A DNA stretch of 46,756 nt. Origin: an uncultured Clostridia bacterium. Lineage in GTDB: Bacteria; Bacillota; Clostridia; Oscillospirales; SIG627. The position numbers were made by a program, and so were the translations under genes. The stretch is taken from NCBI GenBank assembly GCA_946645685.1, contig CAMPCJ010000006.1, positions 1 to 46,756 on the forward strand. Reading direction: 5' to 3'. Every line of letters starts with the position of its first letter. Position 1 is the first letter of the stretch. The notes under the pieces were generated by a model. It was not told the origin of the DNA and did no database searches. It saw only the letters and a list, made by a program, of their open reading frames with translations. Below, in pieces: positions 35,312-43,039 of this stretch.

Positions 35312-36010
35312 ATGAAAATGAAAGATCCACTGCTGAAACTGAAATATAAACAACCGCTCCCGCCCTACTCCCGGGGGGAGGAGATCATGAATATGGTCAC
35401 CCACATCGTGGGCGGCGCCTTTGCCGTATCCGCTCTGGTACTGTGTGTGGTGTTCGGCGCTTTGCGGGGAGACGGCTGGTCGGTCGCCGGCGCCATCGTT
35501 TACGGCGTTTCCATGATCCTGCTTTACACCATGTCCAGCATTTATCACGGCTTGGTGCCGGAAAAGGCGAAGCGGGTCTTCCGGGTCATTGACCACTGTA
35601 CCATTTACCTGCTCATCGCCGGGACCTATACGCCGGTCTGCCTGGCGGGGATCTGCCGTGTGGATCCTGTCACCGGGTGGATCATTTTCGGGGTCATCTG
35701 GGGCGCCGCCGTCCTGGCGGTCACGCTTACGGCGGTGAATATGCACAAGTTCAAGATCTTTTCATTCGTCGCCTACATCGCCATGGGCTGGGCGGCTCTG
35801 GTACGCATTTCTCTCATTGCCTCCCTTTTGGGGGTGCGAGGGACTGTGTTTTTGGTGGCGGGAGGCGTCCTTTACACCATTGGCGCCGTTCTGTACGTTA
35901 TCGGAAAAAAGAAGAACACCCCGTTCATTCACGGCGTGTTCCACATTTTCGTCCTGCTGGGAAGCATTTCCCATTTCTTTATGATCCTCCTGGACGTTTT
36001 GCCCTGCTAA
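35312..36010 (+). CDS. Hemolysin III / PAQR family membrane protein
   Basis: A 232-residue protein with seven predicted helices. It carries the conserved PAQR/hemolysin III marks: MSSIYHG, VIDHCTIYLLIAGTYTP, GGVLYTIGAVLY and HGVFHIFVLLGSISHF. The conserved Ser, Asp and three His residues form the metal site of the superfamily. Bacterial members are often called hemolysin III but have been tied to membrane energetics. An alternative start six bases downstream (second Met) is equally plausible, since the nearest AAGG site is distant. It has its own promoter and a strong terminator, so it is a single-gene unit. Confidence 0.92.
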   Translation: MKMKDPLLKLKYKQPLPPYSRGEEIMNMVTHIVGGAFAVSALVLCVVFGALRGDGWSVAGAIVYGVSMILLYTMSSIYHGLVPEKAKRVFRVIDHCTIYLLIAGTYTPVCLAGICRVDPVTGWIIFGVIWGAAVLAVTLTAVNMHKFKIFSFVAYIAMGWAALVRISLIASLLGVRGTVFLVAGGVLYTIGAVLYVIGKKKNTPFIHGVFHIFVLLGSISHFFMILLDVLPC

Positions 36011-36019
36011 AGAGCGTGA

Positions 36020-36061
36020 AAAAAGGAAAGCGCACTTTTGAAGAAGTGCGCTTTCCTTTTT
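36020..36061. terminator. Bidirectional intrinsic terminator
   Basis: AAAAGGAAAGCGCACTT pairs with AAGTGCGCTTTCCTTTT around a 6-base loop, with A and T runs at its ends. It lies between the converging hemolysin III gene and ROK-like gene. Confidence 0.92.
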
Positions 36062-36071
36062 GCCTGTTCGT

Positions 36072-37448
36072 TTACCCGATGGCGGGCAATCCCGCCGCGG
36101 CGACGCTTTGACCCACCCGACGGGTCTTTTCATCCGGGAGCTGCACGTTGACGGAAAGGGCGGGATATTCCTCCGCCAGGACCTTCCGGCACGCCGCCAG
36201 GATCTCCTCGCCGCCTCTGCCGCTGGTGACGCGCCCCAGGATCAAAAGGTGCTTCAGATCGTAGGTGAGCGCGTACAGGGGCAAGGTGTGCCCCAGATAG
36301 GTGCCGATGGAACGGAATACGTTCAACGCTCCTTCGTCCCCGTCATTGGCCATACTTTGTACCACTTTCAGCTTCTCGGCGGGAGAGAGCTCCTCGTTCA
36401 GAAAGATCCCCGCCTTGGGAGCCAGCTTGATCACCGCGTCCTGGGAGAAATATTTCACGCCGCAGCCCTTGTCGCCGCTCCATTCGTCAACTTCGCCGCT
36501 TTCCGAGACGTCCACCGGGGTAAAGGCAAGCTCGTTCAGCCAGCCGGTGACGTTGCCTTTGCGATCCACGTATCCGGCCGCTTCGCTGGTGCCCATGGCG
36601 ATGCCCAGAACGCCGGTGTCGCCCAGCCCCATGGCGCCGGCAAGCGCCGTTACGTCGCCGTCGTTGGCGACCTGCACGGGAATATCCCCCAGCGTTTTGG
36701 CGGCGCGGATATAAATATCCTTCACCTTGGCGTCAAAATCCTCCGGGGATACCTTCAGGAACAGGGAAGAGAGCCGGGTGCGGTCGTTGATAAAGATCCC
36801 GGCTGAACTGACGCCCACGGCGTCCACCCGGGGCATTTTGGAAGCCGCCGTTTGCAGCGCCTCCACGATCCCCCGGAAATGATAATCCGGGTCGCTGTTG
36901 GTTTTGGGGAACCACACCACCTCTTCGGAATATACGGTCTCGCCGTCGATCACCGCGGAAACCTTCCGGTCGGATCCGCCCGCGTCAAAGCCGATGCGGC
37001 ACCCGTCCAGATGTCCCCCCACGGGCAGGGAAGCGTCCTTTTCCGTCGGGCGCTCCTCAAAGCGCCTGCTTTCCACCGCGAAGGGATGTTCGTACACATT
37101 CCCCATGGTCTTGTAGTCAAATTCCCGTGCGCCTCCCGGGGCGTAAGCGGCCTTGACAAACCGGGCGATGGCTTCATTTCCGCAGATGATCACCCGGAAA
37201 CCGCCCTTTGCCCAGAGCAGGGTCTTTACCAGGCGCTCCACATAAAAGCAATCCGCCTCTCTCATTTCTTCGGTGCCGTAAATCCTTGTTTCCACCACGG
37301 CGGTTTTGCCGTCTTCCCGCTCCAGCGCCACGGCAAGGGGCTCCCTCGCCCCGGCAAGATAAGCTTCCTGCCACCGGTACAGGGGCATAAACGCCTCATC
37401 CAGCGCAGGCTTGTTTTGTATTTCAAATTCGATTCCGAAACGTTTCAT
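36072..37448 (-). CDS. ROK-like sugar kinase or regulator with extra N-terminal domain
   Basis: The 458-residue product has an actin-like ATPase core from about 150 onward. It shows GFDAGGSDRK (153-162) as the phosphate-binding strand, and VANDGDVTALAGA (260-272) with the ROK-type catalytic aspartate D263. VLGIAMGTSEAAGYVD follows as the second phosphate segment. The classical ROK zinc signature CxCGxxGC is absent; only KGCG at about 330 is left. The first 150 residues form an additional domain I cannot assign. It begins immediately after the nagA stop with no gap, so it probably acts on an amino sugar from that pathway. The substrate is inferred from context. Confidence 0.78.
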   Translation of the reverse strand: MKRFGIEFEIQNKPALDEAFMPLYRWQEAYLAGAREPLAVALEREDGKTAVVETRIYGTEEMREADCFYVERLVKTLLWAKGGFRVIICGNEAIARFVKAAYAPGGAREFDYKTMGNVYEHPFAVESRRFEERPTEKDASLPVGGHLDGCRIGFDAGGSDRKVSAVIDGETVYSEEVVWFPKTNSDPDYHFRGIVEALQTAASKMPRVDAVGVSSAGIFINDRTRLSSLFLKVSPEDFDAKVKDIYIRAAKTLGDIPVQVANDGDVTALAGAMGLGDTGVLGIAMGTSEAAGYVDRKGNVTGWLNELAFTPVDVSESGEVDEWSGDKGCGVKYFSQDAVIKLAPKAGIFLNEELSPAEKLKVVQSMANDGDEGALNVFRSIGTYLGHTLPLYALTYDLKHLLILGRVTSGRGGEEILAACRKVLAEEYPALSVNVQLPDEKTRRVGQSVAAAGLPAIG

Positions 37449-38528
37449 TTAGCCAAACCTCCTACCGCCGATGATCACTTCATCCAGCGTCATATCGTCT
37501 CCGATGATCAGCAGATCCGCGTCGTACCCGGCCTTGATCTGTCCCCGCTTCAATCCCAGAAGCTCGGCGGGGGTTTTGGTCGCCATGGTGACGGCACTGT
37601 CAAAGGGGATCCCCATCTCCACGGCGCATTTTACGCATCTCCACAAGGTGCTGCCGCTGCCGCCCAGGGTATCGGAATCCTTTAAGTACACCGCGCCGTC
37701 CCGTACCACCACGGGTATGCCCCCGGATTCGGAGACCGTACCTTCCGGCAGTCCCGCCGGACGAATGGCGTCGGAGATCAAGGTCAGCCGATCCGCCCCG
37801 AAGAGCTTGAGCGCCATCAGAACGGCGGCGCGGTGAATATGGATGCCGTCGCAGATGATCTGCGCCCAGATATGCTTCTCCGAGGCGGCACCGATGGGAC
37901 CGGGCTTTCTGTGATGAATGGGATTCATGGCGTTGAAGGTGTGAGTCAGACACCTGGCGCCCGCGTCGATGGCGCGTATGGCAGTGTCATAATCCGTATC
38001 GGAATGCCCGATGGAGATCACCACGCCCTCCTCCGTCACCCGGGCGATAAAGTCCATAGCGCCTTCCCACTCCGGCGCCACGGTGATCATTTTCACGTTG
38101 TGGAAACGGTGGAACTCGGCAAGATCCGGCGCTTTGATGTAGTCTTCGTTTTGGGCACCTTTGTACTTGGGAGAAATGTAGGGACCCTCCAAATGGAACC
38201 CCGCGATCCGGGTACCGGGAAAGTCCGTCTTTTTCCCCGTCACTTCTTCCAGGGTATCCGCGTCCATGGTCATGGTGGTGGGCAGCCAGGTGGTGGTGCC
38301 GTTTTTTGCCAAAAAGGCGCACATGGGCTCAAAATCGCCGTCCAGCGCGTCCATACCGATGCACCCGTGGGCGTGAACGTCCACCAGTCCCGGGATCACC
38401 CGTCTTCCTTGTGCGTCGATGTCCCCCCGGGCTCTTTCTTCCCGGACGTCGCTGATCACGCCGTCTGTCATCTCTATGGTATACAATTTCTCACCGATGC
38501 GTGCGTTGGTCACGGTGCTTCTTTCCAT
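37449..38528 (-). CDS. nagA: N-acetylglucosamine-6-phosphate deacetylase
   Basis: NagA removes acetate from GlcNAc-6-phosphate, giving glucosamine-6-phosphate. The 359-residue product is an amidohydrolase with DVHAHG, FHLEGPYISP (metal-binding Glu), SIGHSDTDYD, LTHTFNAMNP and ISDAIRPAG (catalytic Asp). GGAGG lies 5 bases before the ATG. It is divergent from an AraC-type regulator and is followed with no gap by a ROK-like gene. No nagB or transporter is near, so the rest of the pathway must be elsewhere. Confidence 0.95.
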   Translation of the reverse strand: MERSTVTNARIGEKLYTIEMTDGVISDVREERARGDIDAQGRRVIPGLVDVHAHGCIGMDALDGDFEPMCAFLAKNGTTTWLPTTMTMDADTLEEVTGKKTDFPGTRIAGFHLEGPYISPKYKGAQNEDYIKAPDLAEFHRFHNVKMITVAPEWEGAMDFIARVTEEGVVISIGHSDTDYDTAIRAIDAGARCLTHTFNAMNPIHHRKPGPIGAASEKHIWAQIICDGIHIHRAAVLMALKLFGADRLTLISDAIRPAGLPEGTVSESGGIPVVVRDGAVYLKDSDTLGGSGSTLWRCVKCAVEMGIPFDSAVTMATKTPAELLGLKRGQIKAGYDADLLIIGDDMTLDEVIIGGRRFG

Positions 38529-38558
38529 AAACGCCTCCGAACAGTTGTTCTTTTTCTC

Positions 38559-38564
38559 AGTATA
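38559..38564 (-). promoter_or_regulatory. Extended -10 promoter for nagA
   Basis: On the minus strand TGA precedes TATACT, giving an extended -10. A TTGACT lies too far upstream (22-base gap), so the -35 is weak. That fits a promoter needing an activator. Confidence 0.5.
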
Positions 38565-38589
38565 TCACGTTTGCCGCCTTTGGGAAAGT

Positions 38590-38621
38590 CAAAAAATGCA
38601 GAATCAGAACCCTATTTTTTG
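38590..38621. promoter_or_regulatory. Inverted repeat between the nagA and AraC-type regulator promoters
   Basis: CAAAAAAT (38590-38597) and ATTTTTTG (38614-38621) are perfect inverted copies 16 bases apart. They lie about midway between the nagA -10 box and the regulator promoter. This is a candidate binding site for the adjacent AraC-type protein; A/T-rich bias makes it uncertain. Confidence 0.4.
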
Positions 38622-38642
38622 CACTTTTTCGTAATAAATCTC

Positions 38643-38671
38643 TTGCGCTCCCTCGACATTTGTAGTATACT
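38643..38671 (+). promoter_or_regulatory. Promoter for the AraC-type regulator gene
   Basis: TTGCGC at 38643-38648 and TATACT at 38666-38671 are separated by 17 bases. GGGAGG follows at 38678-38683, 8 bases before the ATG, so the leader is very short. Confidence 0.6.
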
Positions 38672-38691
38672 GTCGCCGGGAGGAAACGCGT

Positions 38692-39582
38692 ATGGATTAT
38701 AAAAAAACGACTCTGCGGCAGGATCTCATCGTTCGCGACGTGATCTCCATTCACTATTTCGAATACACCGTTGATTTTGCATTTTCCGGGGAACTTCACG
38801 ACTTTTGGGAAGTGGTTTACGCGGACAAGAACGAATTGGTCATCACCGCGGACGCCAGTGAGATCTTGCTTCCTCAAGGATCCCTGTTCGTCCATAAACC
38901 CATGGAATTCCATAACGTGCGGGGCAACGGCGTTCACGCGCCCAACTCCGTGATTTTTTCCTTTTCTTCCGACGCGCCGGAGCTTTACGAGATCGCCGGG
39001 CGTCCCATCCCCTGCACCGACCAGGAAAAACTGCTTCTGGGGCAGATCGTGGAGGAGGGAAGACTGGCGTTTTCCACGCCCCTGGGCGACCCTTATACGG
39101 AGGAACTGATCCGTCGGGAAAACTCGCTTTTCGGCTGTGAGGAGTTGATCGGCAACGCCATCAGTGCTCTCGCCATCTCCCTCATCCGCCGCTCCCGGAA
39201 AAAGGGCGTGGTGGCGGATCCGGCGGAGGGCTACCCCAAGCGGCGCATGGATGAAGTCCGCCTCAGGGAGATCTGTTCCTATCTGCAGGAGAACGTGGAA
39301 AAGGATCTGTCCAGCCGTGACGTCCTCTCCGTCTTCTCCCTTTCGGAATCCAGCCTGCAAAAGCTTTTTCAGAACAAAGTGGGTATGGGCGCCATGCAGT
39401 ACTTTCAGCGCTTGAAGATCGACCGGGCAAAGGAGCTGATCCGGGAAAAGAAGCTGAATTTCTCCGAGATCTCCGAAAAGCTGGGCTTCTCTTCCATTCA
39501 CTATTTTTCCCGCCGCTTCAAGGCGGTATCCGGTATGACCCCTTCGGAATACGCCGCCTCGGTGAAATCCATCTCCTTGTAA
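38692..39582 (+). CDS. AraC-family transcriptional regulator
   Basis: The 296-residue protein has an N-terminal cupin-like sensing domain (about 1-160). It includes HDFWEVVYAD and LPQGSLFVHKPMEFH. A C-terminal AraC DNA-binding domain (about 195-292) has two helix-turn-helix units, the second containing ISEKLGFSSIHYFSRRFKAV and GMTPSEYA. AraC proteins of this layout sense sugars. Its divergence from nagA and the ROK-like gene makes it their likely regulator, responding to an amino sugar or its phosphate. This is inference from position. A terminator follows the stop. Confidence 0.88.
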   Translation: MDYKKTTLRQDLIVRDVISIHYFEYTVDFAFSGELHDFWEVVYADKNELVITADASEILLPQGSLFVHKPMEFHNVRGNGVHAPNSVIFSFSSDAPELYEIAGRPIPCTDQEKLLLGQIVEEGRLAFSTPLGDPYTEELIRRENSLFGCEELIGNAISALAISLIRRSRKKGVVADPAEGYPKRRMDEVRLREICSYLQENVEKDLSSRDVLSVFSLSESSLQKLFQNKVGMGAMQYFQRLKIDRAKELIREKKLNFSEISEKLGFSSIHYFSRRFKAVSGMTPSEYAASVKSISL

Positions 39583-39590
39583 TCAGGTCG

Positions 39591-39622
39591 AAAAAAACGC
39601 CGCGCCGCCGCGGCGTTTTTTT
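39591..39622 (+). terminator. Intrinsic terminator after the AraC-type regulator gene
   Basis: ACGCCGCG and CGCGGCGT form an 8-bp stem with a 4-base loop, flanked by A and T runs. It separates the regulator gene from the his operon. Confidence 0.9.
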
Positions 39623-39684
39623 ATCCCCCTCGTTTTTCCCTTAAAAGAATTCCTGAAAGGAACTGAAAAACCTTGCAAATCCTC

Positions 39685-39713
39685 TTGACTTTAGCGATTT
39701 AGTGTGCTAAACT
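39685..39713 (+). promoter_or_regulatory. Sigma-A promoter of the his operon
   Basis: TTGACT at 39685-39690 and TAAACT at 39708-39713 are separated by 17 bases. AGGAGG follows at 39730-39735, before the ATG at 39742. The leader is only about 20 bases, so no T-box or attenuator fits. Confidence 0.75.
39690..39711 (+). promoter_or_regulatory. Palindromic operator candidate over the his promoter
   Basis: TTTAG occurs at 39690-39694 and again at 39698-39702, and CTAAA at 39707-39711. The last two form a perfect inverted repeat with a 4-base centre (TGTG). The outer copy and CTAAA form TTTAGC-N10-GCTAAA. The site covers the spacer and part of the -10 box, so a bound protein would block RNA polymerase. 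The TrpR-like regulator encoded first in this operon is the natural candidate. Confidence 0.6.
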
Positions 39714-39741
39714 GCACCAAAGACATCATAGGAGGCGTTTT

Positions 39742-40032
39742 ATGGAGCAAATTCGCACGGAATCCGTTCGCCGGCTTTGCCGCGCGCTGGCGCTTTTGCA
39801 AACGGAAAAGGAATGCACCGACTTTTTGCTTGACCTATGCACCATCAAGGAATTGCAGGACATGGCGCAGCGCCTGGATACCGCCCTTCTTTTGGACGAG
39901 GGGAAGAATTATCAGATCATCGCCAAGGACGTAGGCGTTTCCACCGCGACCATCAGCCGGGTCAGCCGTTGCCTGCGCTACGGCAGCGGGGGATATCGCG
40001 CCGTGCTGGATAAACTGAAGGAAGAGAAATAA
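39742..40032 (+). CDS. TrpR-like (YerC/YecD family) transcriptional regulator
   Basis: The 96-residue protein is all-helical with a TrpR-type DNA-binding turn: YQIIAKDVGVSTATISRVSRC (48 onward, first helix before it). The family is found in Firmicutes, often next to histidine genes, and members have been proposed as histidine-responsive repressors. It is the first gene of the his operon and is preceded by a palindrome over the promoter, which suggests autoregulation. hisZ follows after 2 bases. The ligand cannot be identified from the sequence. Confidence 0.88.
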   Translation: MEQIRTESVRRLCRALALLQTEKECTDFLLDLCTIKELQDMAQRLDTALLLDEGKNYQIIAKDVGVSTATISRVSRCLRYGSGGYRAVLDKLKEEK

Positions 40033-40034
40033 GC

Positions 40035-41117
40035 ATGGCGGGCGCTTTTATTTCCAGAGAGGAGACCGTGGCGGGGGAGCTTTGCACCCTGTTTCGCCGT
40101 TTCGGCTACCTTCCGTATAAAATGCGGAAATTCGAAGATTACGACCTGTACGTGCGCTTTAAGGATTACCTTCTTTCCGATCATGTCATCACGTTTACCG
40201 ACGAGGGCAAGCTTCTCGCGCTGAAGCCGGACGTGACCTTGTCGCTCATCCGTTCCGTGCGACCGGAAAAAGGGGCGATCAAAAAACTGTTTTACCGGGA
40301 AAGCGTGTATCGCCGTCCCCGACCCGGGGAACCGATCCGGGAGCTTTTGCAGACCGGGCTGGAATGTATCGGAGACCTGGATACCTATTCTTTGAGCGAG
40401 GTGCTGTCCCTGGCGGCGCTTGCCCTGCAGCGCATCTCTCCGGACGCCGTTTTGGTTATCAGCCAGTTGGATCTGGTAGACGCCTTCTTGCGGCGCATCA
40501 CCGCGGACACCGTCGCAAAAAAAGACCTTCTGCGCCTTGCCGGAGAAAAGAACCTGCCCGGCATCCGCGCTTATTCAACCGCCTCGTCTCTGCCGGCAAA
40601 GGAAACGGAGGAGCTTTGCGATCTGCTGGCGCTCTCCGGAAGACCCGGGGAGGTTTTGCCCGCTTTGAAGCCCATGGCGGAAAAAGCCGGCGCGGAAGAG
40701 GCGTTCGCCTCCCTCTCCGCCGTGCTTGCCCTCTTGAAGGACACCCCCGCCGAGGAAATGCTGCAGCTTGATTTTTCCGCCGTCAGTGACGGGAAGTACT
40801 ATAACGGGCTGGCGTTCCGGGGCTTTGTGAAAGGCTTGCCGGAGCGTGTGCTTTCCGGCGGGCAGTACGATCGGTTGATGGATCGGATGGGAAAGCGCGC
40901 CGGGGCGGTGGGCTTTGCCGTGTATCTGGATCAGCTTTCCTTGCTTGACGGGGAAAATGAACCGGACGCTGACGTCCTTTTGGTTTACGGAAACGCCTCC
41001 CCGGAGAGGGTCAAGGCAGCCGTGGAGCGCCTGACAGCGCAGGGAAAAACCGTTTTGGCGCTTCCCATTCGTCCTGCCGAGGGGCATTTCGGCACCATAG
41101 ACGTGCTTGCGGAGTAA
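40035..41117 (+). CDS. hisZ: ATP phosphoribosyltransferase regulatory subunit HisZ
   Basis: HisZ is a histidyl-tRNA synthetase paralogue that lost charging activity and activates short-form HisG. The 360-residue protein keeps the class II fold marks: LKPDVTLSLIR (motif 2 region), KKLFYRESVYRR, LLQTGLECIG and VLSGGQYDRLMDRMG. Its length is shorter than HisS and it lacks the anticodon-binding domain, although residues after 305 look like a remnant. It lies directly before hisG, 6 bases apart, as expected for a paired subunit. Confidence 0.93.
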   Translation: MAGAFISREETVAGELCTLFRRFGYLPYKMRKFEDYDLYVRFKDYLLSDHVITFTDEGKLLALKPDVTLSLIRSVRPEKGAIKKLFYRESVYRRPRPGEPIRELLQTGLECIGDLDTYSLSEVLSLAALALQRISPDAVLVISQLDLVDAFLRRITADTVAKKDLLRLAGEKNLPGIRAYSTASSLPAKETEELCDLLALSGRPGEVLPALKPMAEKAGAEEAFASLSAVLALLKDTPAEEMLQLDFSAVSDGKYYNGLAFRGFVKGLPERVLSGGQYDRLMDRMGKRAGAVGFAVYLDQLSLLDGENEPDADVLLVYGNASPERVKAAVERLTAQGKTVLALPIRPAEGHFGTIDVLAE

Positions 41118-41123
41118 GAGACT

Positions 41124-41762
41124 ATGAAGGACTATCTGAATATCGCCCTGCCCAAAGGCAGGTTGGGCGAAAAAGTGTATGATCTGTTTGAAAAAGCGGG
41201 CTTCGGTTGCCCCGCCATCCGCTCCCCGGGACGGAAGCTGGTGTTTGAAAGTGAAGAAAATCGCGTTCGCTACTTTTGGGTCAAGCCTTCGGACGTGCCT
41301 ATTTACGTGGAGCGCGGTGCGGCGGATCTGGGCGTAGCGGGGAAGGACATTTTGCTGGAGTACACCCCCGACGTGTATGAGCTTCTGGATCTGGGGCTGG
41401 GCAAATGCCGCCTTGCCGTGGCGGGTAAGAAGGGCGCCCGTCTCCACGGAGACCGGACGCTGCGGGTGGCGACCAAGTTTTCCCACGTCGCCCGGGAGTA
41501 TTACGCGTCCCTGGGGCGTGACGTGGATCTCATCCACTTGAACGGCTCCATTGAGCTGGCGCCCCTTTTAGGGCTGTCCGACGTGATCCTGGACATCGTC
41601 GAGACCGGCACTACCTTAAAGGAAAATGATCTGGAAGTGCGGGAGACGGTAGCCCCCGTGTCCGCCAGACTCATCGCCAACAAAGCGTCCTTCGCTTTTA
41701 AAAAGCGGGAAGCGGATCGGTTGCTTTCCGCTCTGTCTGACCAATTGGAGGAAACAAAGTGA
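41124..41762 (+). CDS. hisG: ATP phosphoribosyltransferase, catalytic subunit (short form)
   Basis: HisG joins PRPP and ATP in the first step of histidine synthesis. The 212-residue product is the short form that lacks the histidine-binding C-terminal domain, which matches the HisZ gene just upstream. Marks are NIALPKGRLGEKVYDLF at the start, GAADLGVAGKD and LSDVILDIVETGTTLKEN, the PRPP-binding segment. Its stop overlaps the hisD start by 3 bases. Confidence 0.96.
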   Translation: MKDYLNIALPKGRLGEKVYDLFEKAGFGCPAIRSPGRKLVFESEENRVRYFWVKPSDVPIYVERGAADLGVAGKDILLEYTPDVYELLDLGLGKCRLAVAGKKGARLHGDRTLRVATKFSHVAREYYASLGRDVDLIHLNGSIELAPLLGLSDVILDIVETGTTLKENDLEVRETVAPVSARLIANKASFAFKKREADRLLSALSDQLEETK

Positions 41763-43039
41763 TCCGTATCATGGCTTGGGGAGAGGTCTCCCCGGAAGAG
41801 ATCTTTGCCCGGAAAAATCCCGTCCGCTCTGTGGCGGAGCCGGTTGCTGAGATCCTTGAAAACGTCAGGAAAGACGGCGACGCAGCCCTCTTTTCCTACA
41901 CCGAACGCTTCGACGGCGTCCGCCTGTCATCCCTCACCGTCACCCCGGAGGAATGGCGGGAAGCGCGGGAACAGGTGGATCCTTCCTTCCGCGCCATCCT
42001 GGAGGAGGCGGCAGCCAACATCCGCGCCTTCCACAGCGCCCAGGTACGGCAGAGCTTTCTATTGAACGATCGCCCCGGTGTGGTTATGGGGCAGAAGATC
42101 ATTCCCCTGGATCGGGTGGGGCTATACGTGCCCGGCGGCACCGCCGCCTATCCTTCCACCGTTTTGATGGACGCCATTCCCGCCCGCATTGCCGGGTGCC
42201 GGGAGATCGTGTTGGCTACGCCCCCCGGTAAGGACGGCAAAGTGCCCGCCGCCATTCTGGCTGCGGCGGAGGTCGCGGGGGTGGATCGCATTTTCAAGGT
42301 GGGCGGCGCACAAGCCATCGCCTCGCTCGCCTTCGGCACCGAGACCGTGCCCCGGGTGGATAAGATCGTGGGGCCCGGCAACGCTTTCGTAGCGGAAGCC
42401 AAACGTCAGGTTTTTGGTACTGTATCCATTGATATGATCGCCGGACCCAGTGAGATCCTCATCCTCTCCGACGGCAAGAGCGACCCCGCCTGGATCGCTG
42501 CGGATCTGCTCAGTCAGGCGGAACACGACAAAAACGCCTCCGCCGTGCTGGTCACCGATTCCATGTCCCTTGCCCGAGCGGTACAATCGGAGGTGGAAAA
42601 CCAGCTGGCTGCCCTTGAGCGGCGGGAGATCGCCCGGGCGTCCGTGGACGACAACGGAAAGATCATCGTCTGCTCCGACTTGAGCGGAGCGCTGGACGTG
42701 GTGAACGAGATCGCCCCCGAGCATTTGGAGATCTGCACCGACGATCCCTTCTCCCTGCTGGACCGGGTGCGCCATGCCGGCAGCGTCTTTTTGGGACGGC
42801 ATTGCCCGGAAGCTCTGGGAGATTATCTGGCGGGTCCCAACCACACCCTGCCCACCGGTGGCACCGCCCGCTTTTCCAGTCCGCTTTCCGTGGATGATTT
42901 CGTAAAGAAGACCCAGTACAGCTACTTTTCGCCGAATGCTCTTGCGGCAGTGAGCGAAAAGGTCGCTTCCTTTGCCCGGGTGGAAGGCTTGACCGCTCAC
43001 GCCGCCAGCGCCCTGATCCGGGGAAAGGAGAAGTCATGA
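41759..43039 (+). CDS. hisD: Histidinol dehydrogenase
   Basis: HisD oxidises histidinol to histidine in two NAD-dependent steps. The 426-residue product starts at a GTG overlapping the hisG stop. It shows GLYVPGGTAAYPSTVLM, GGAQAIASLAFG, VGPGNAFVAEAK, MIAGPSEILIL and LSQAEHDKNA, where the zinc-binding Gln and His lie, and NHTLPTGGTARFSSPLSV near the C-terminus. Length and motifs are normal. hisC starts 4 bases before its stop. Confidence 0.97.
   Translation: MIRIMAWGEVSPEEIFARKNPVRSVAEPVAEILENVRKDGDAALFSYTERFDGVRLSSLTVTPEEWREAREQVDPSFRAILEEAAANIRAFHSAQVRQSFLLNDRPGVVMGQKIIPLDRVGLYVPGGTAAYPSTVLMDAIPARIAGCREIVLATPPGKDGKVPAAILAAAEVAGVDRIFKVGGAQAIASLAFGTETVPRVDKIVGPGNAFVAEAKRQVFGTVSIDMIAGPSEILILSDGKSDPAWIAADLLSQAEHDKNASAVLVTDSMSLARAVQSEVENQLAALERREIARASVDDNGKIIVCSDLSGALDVVNEIAPEHLEICTDDPFSLLDRVRHAGSVFLGRHCPEALGDYLAGPNHTLPTGGTARFSSPLSVDDFVKKTQYSYFSPNALAAVSEKVASFARVEGLTAHAASALIRGKEKS

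Noticed and set aside
38563-38590. TTGACT upstream of the nagA -10 box as its -35
   Set aside because: The gap to TATACT is 22 bases, too long for sigma-A, so only an extended -10 was called.
39714-39741. Histidine T-box or attenuator leader
   Set aside because: About 20 bases of leader cannot hold a T-box or a leader peptide with a terminator.
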